This document shows, one piece after another, positions 15,213-16,897 of a DNA stretch of 16,897 nucleotides. How positions within the stretch are numbered: the stretch's first letter is position 1; each line of letters opens with the position of its first letter. Origin of the DNA: JACKBJ01 sp964549495 (lineage in GTDB: Bacteria; Chloroflexota; Anaerolineae; Epilineales; Epilineaceae); contig CAZJWJ010000106.1 in assembly GCA_964549495.1 (NCBI GenBank), positions 1 through 16,897 on the forward strand, in the 5' to 3' direction. The translations under genes and the position numbers were made by a program. Below the pieces are notes generated by a model. The model did no database searches. It was not told the DNA's origin and worked only from the letters and a program-made list of their open reading frames with translations.

Positions 15213-16724
15213 TCAGGGGGCGGGTTCGGTGGTGGTTGGAAGAACAAGGTAGGCGGCGAGGGGCGCTTGGGGTGGTGAGATCAGGAGTCGGGTGGGGGTG
15301 AGGAGCGTGTGGAGGTGACCTGGGCTGGAGGGGGTTTGGCCGGTGAGGGTGGGAATGGACTCCAGGGGCCAATGGAATTGTTCGAGTCGGTGGGAGGACG
15401 AGATCCAAGCTCGGTCGTCGGATAGGGCCAGGCCGATGGGTTGGTCGCGATCGTAGTGGAGGAGGGGATGGGCGCGTCGGGGGGAAGGGTGGTTGATGAA
15501 GGTGATCCGGTGGCCGGCACGATCATCATGCGTGGCGGCGAGGATCCGCTGGCCGGAGGCCTCGAGACCGGTCGGGGGGCCCGGGAGGTGAAGCAAACGG
15601 CGCATGCGCAGCCGATCGGCATCGATCTCGAAGCTGGCAAGGATGGAGCCGCCGAACCAGCTGCCGATCCGAAGCGATCGAGATTGGCCAGATAGGGCGA
15701 GAATTCGATCCTCCGATCGCTCCAGGATCGCGGTGCCCCGCAGGCCGCCGCGCCGGGCGAGTCGGGAGATTCGAGCCGGGTCGCTCAGGTCGAGGAGCGA
15801 AAGCCAGGCGCGGCCGTCGGGTCGGAGAAACCAAACCGCCGCACGCTGTCCCTCGAGCAAGACCGCGCTCTCCGGGCGGGCGCCGGCCTCCTGGTAGGGC
15901 GGGTAGGCGATCGGATGGCGAGGATCTCGGAGGTCGAAGAGCTGAACGCCGGTCCGCGGATGGGCGACCACGGCCAGGCGGCCGAGGACATCGACTCGCG
16001 GGTCCAGGTCTGCGTAGGGCCCGAGGTGATCCCGGACTCCCGCCATGGGTAGGTTCGCCATGACCTCGAGCGAGGCGTCGGATCGGACATGCACGAAGCC
16101 GATGCGCCCGCTGCCGTCCAGACTCACCGCCATCTCGCCGTCCACGCTCAGCCCATCCACGTCTCCGATCGATCCCGGATTCGTGGCGAGTGCAGGGTCC
16201 GTAGAGGGCCCCGCCACGCTTCGCAGCTCCAAGGTGGTCCCTCGGACCGCTATTTCCCATCCCCGATGCCGCATGGGCTCGGGAGTGGTCACCTCATGCG
16301 CCCACTGCGTCTCCGGCAAGTCCCTGCGCCGGCCTTCTTTCAAACCCCGCTCCTCGTGCCAGGTCAGGAGTACCTCCTGCGTACCCGTCCGGACGATTAC
16401 CTGGTCGCGCTCACATCGGATCTCGAAGAGCTCTCCTCGCACCGGTTGCCGCTCGATGAGCGCCAAGTCCGGCAGGCTGTAGACCACCACGTCCTGCCAC
16501 TCGATGCCGAAGAGCCGGTCGTCGCAGGCCGCCAGGCCTCGCAGTCCGCCCCCATGGCTGGCCGGCAGCCCACCCTCCAAGCGATCGACCACCTCCAACC
16601 GAATGGCCTTGGCCGGCCTCCCTACTGACTCCGTAGCCTGCCTCTCTGATCGACCCCGCTCGATCACCATCGCGCCCACCAGTAACGCGACCCCGAACAC
16701 GAGTCCCAGACCCACGAAACGCAT
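15213..16724 (-). CDS. Membrane-anchored beta-propeller-like protein, function unknown
   Basis: A 503-residue protein I cannot assign to a named family. The N-terminus MRFVGLGLVFGVALLVGAMVI is one hydrophobic helix followed by ERGRSERQ, a signal anchor or uncleaved signal peptide with the bulk outside. The rest is beta-rich with repeated strands of the form LFDLRDPRHP and LLDLSDPARIS, resembling LVIVD or WD-type propeller repeats. Such proteins often bind other proteins or ligands at the cell surface. The C-terminal 50 residues are Pro/Thr/Leu-rich (TGQTPSSPG, LLTPTRLLISPPQAPL, TTTEPAP), reflecting C-rich coding DNA there. ATG 16724 has GGGAGG 6 nt upstream and places the hydrophobic segment at the very start; ATGs at 16763 and 16823 lack such sites. 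It is convergent with murJ. Confidence 0.8.
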   Translation of the reverse strand: MRFVGLGLVFGVALLVGAMVIERGRSERQATESVGRPAKAIRLEVVDRLEGGLPASHGGGLRGLAACDDRLFGIEWQDVVVYSLPDLALIERQPVRGELFEIRCERDQVIVRTGTQEVLLTWHEERGLKEGRRRDLPETQWAHEVTTPEPMRHRGWEIAVRGTTLELRSVAGPSTDPALATNPGSIGDVDGLSVDGEMAVSLDGSGRIGFVHVRSDASLEVMANLPMAGVRDHLGPYADLDPRVDVLGRLAVVAHPRTGVQLFDLRDPRHPIAYPPYQEAGARPESAVLLEGQRAAVWFLRPDGRAWLSLLDLSDPARISRLARRGGLRGTAILERSEDRILALSGQSRSLRIGSWFGGSILASFEIDADRLRMRRLLHLPGPPTGLEASGQRILAATHDDRAGHRITFINHPSPRRAHPLLHYDRDQPIGLALSDDRAWISSSHRLEQFHWPLESIPTLTGQTPSSPGHLHTLLTPTRLLISPPQAPLAAYLVLPTTTEPAP

Positions 16725-16799
16725 CGCTCGCCTCCCGAACTGGGCCGCCGAATCGCCACCCATCGCGAGCCAGCCTACCGCCTCCGAACTCCGGTGTCC

Positions 16800-16815
16800 C
16801 TGTCGATCACGACAG
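16800..16815 (-). promoter_or_regulatory. Small inverted repeat in the leader of the propeller-like gene
   Basis: CTGTCG (16800-16805) and CGACAG (16810-16815) form a perfect 6-bp stem with the loop ATCA. It overlaps the downstream copy of the 15-16 nt direct repeat and lies 15-30 nt after the predicted transcription start. Confidence 0.35.
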
Positions 16816-16874
16816 TTCCACAAGGACTGAAGTGTCTAGATACACCCCACCGGTTCGTCGTCAGTTCCCACAAG
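16810..16874 (-). promoter_or_regulatory. Direct repeats flanking the promoter of the propeller-like gene
   Basis: On the minus strand CTTGTGGGAACTGACG (16859-16874) and CTTGTGGAACTGTCG (16810-16824) differ by one inserted G and one substitution. Their left ends are 50 nt apart, close to a whole number of helical turns. The first overlaps the predicted -35; the second lies just after the predicted start. This is the layout of a two-site operator. Confidence 0.5.
16837..16864 (-). promoter_or_regulatory. Candidate promoter of the propeller-like gene
   Basis: On the minus strand CTGACG (16859-16864), a 16-nt spacer and TATCTA (16837-16842). Transcription would begin near 16830 with a leader of about 105 nt. 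The hexamers are moderate matches to the sigma-70 consensus. Confidence 0.45.
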
Positions 16875-16876
16875 CG

Positions 16877-16897
16877 GGCGGGGAGGGGCAGTGGGCG
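16877..16897 (+). repeat. 21-nt direct repeat, copy 2, at the window's right end
   Basis: The last 21 nt of the window are identical to 15019-15039. The match runs to the final base, so the repeat may continue beyond the window. Confidence 0.85.

Overview
The window is GC-rich (estimated near 70% G+C) bacterial chromosomal DNA. It holds eleven complete protein genes, one gene cut by the left edge, and no rRNA, tRNA, CRISPR array, transposase or phage gene that I can recognise. The gene set fits a Chloroflexota-like bacterium: a CSLREA-type secreted protein, a sorbosone-dehydrogenase-type lipoprotein, an MshC-like ligase, a SerK/ParB-like protein, type II IPP isomerase, a DUF255 protein and a MurJ flippase. 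That placement rests on family resemblance only and is tentative.

Layout. 1-227 (-) is the N-terminus of a secreted CSLREA-like protein with its own extended -10 promoter and a leader hairpin. 353-1729 (-) is a PQQ-dependent sugar dehydrogenase-like lipoprotein, divergent from 1870-3147 (+), a cysteine-activating ligase that looks more like MshC than CysRS. Convergent to it is a minus-strand run: acyl carrier protein (7654-7911), a stable hairpin, a lone hydantoinase/oxoprolinase A subunit (5460-7511) and a thioredoxin-fold DUF255 protein (3235-5418). Back-to-back near-consensus promoters at 7999-8064 separate the acyl carrier protein from a plus-strand isoprenoid pair: type II IPP isomerase (8204-9241) and a polyprenyl diphosphate synthase (9238-10305), which overlap by 4 nt. 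Convergent to these, on the minus strand, is a sulfur/serine module: a cystathionine beta-synthase-type enzyme (11810-13240), an abutting SerK/ParB-like protein (10949-11809) and a SufT/MIP18-like Fe-S assembly protein (10353-10799). MurJ (13344-14990, +) diverges from it. A G-rich, strand-asymmetric stretch follows, then a membrane-anchored propeller-like protein of unknown function (15213-16724, -).

How the genes may work together. Three loci concern cysteine or its sulfur: the CBS-type enzyme, the putative serine kinase and the MshC-like ligase. With the Fe-S factor they suggest a route from serine through O-phosphoserine to cysteine, with cysteine then ligated to an amine for a low-molecular-weight thiol. 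This is inference; each step is testable. Regulation is unusually readable. Several -35/-10 pairs have exact 17-nt spacing. A 24-nt promoter element is shared by two distant genes. Two direct repeats 50 nt apart straddle the promoter of the last gene. The last 21 nt of the window exactly repeat a segment at 15019-15039.
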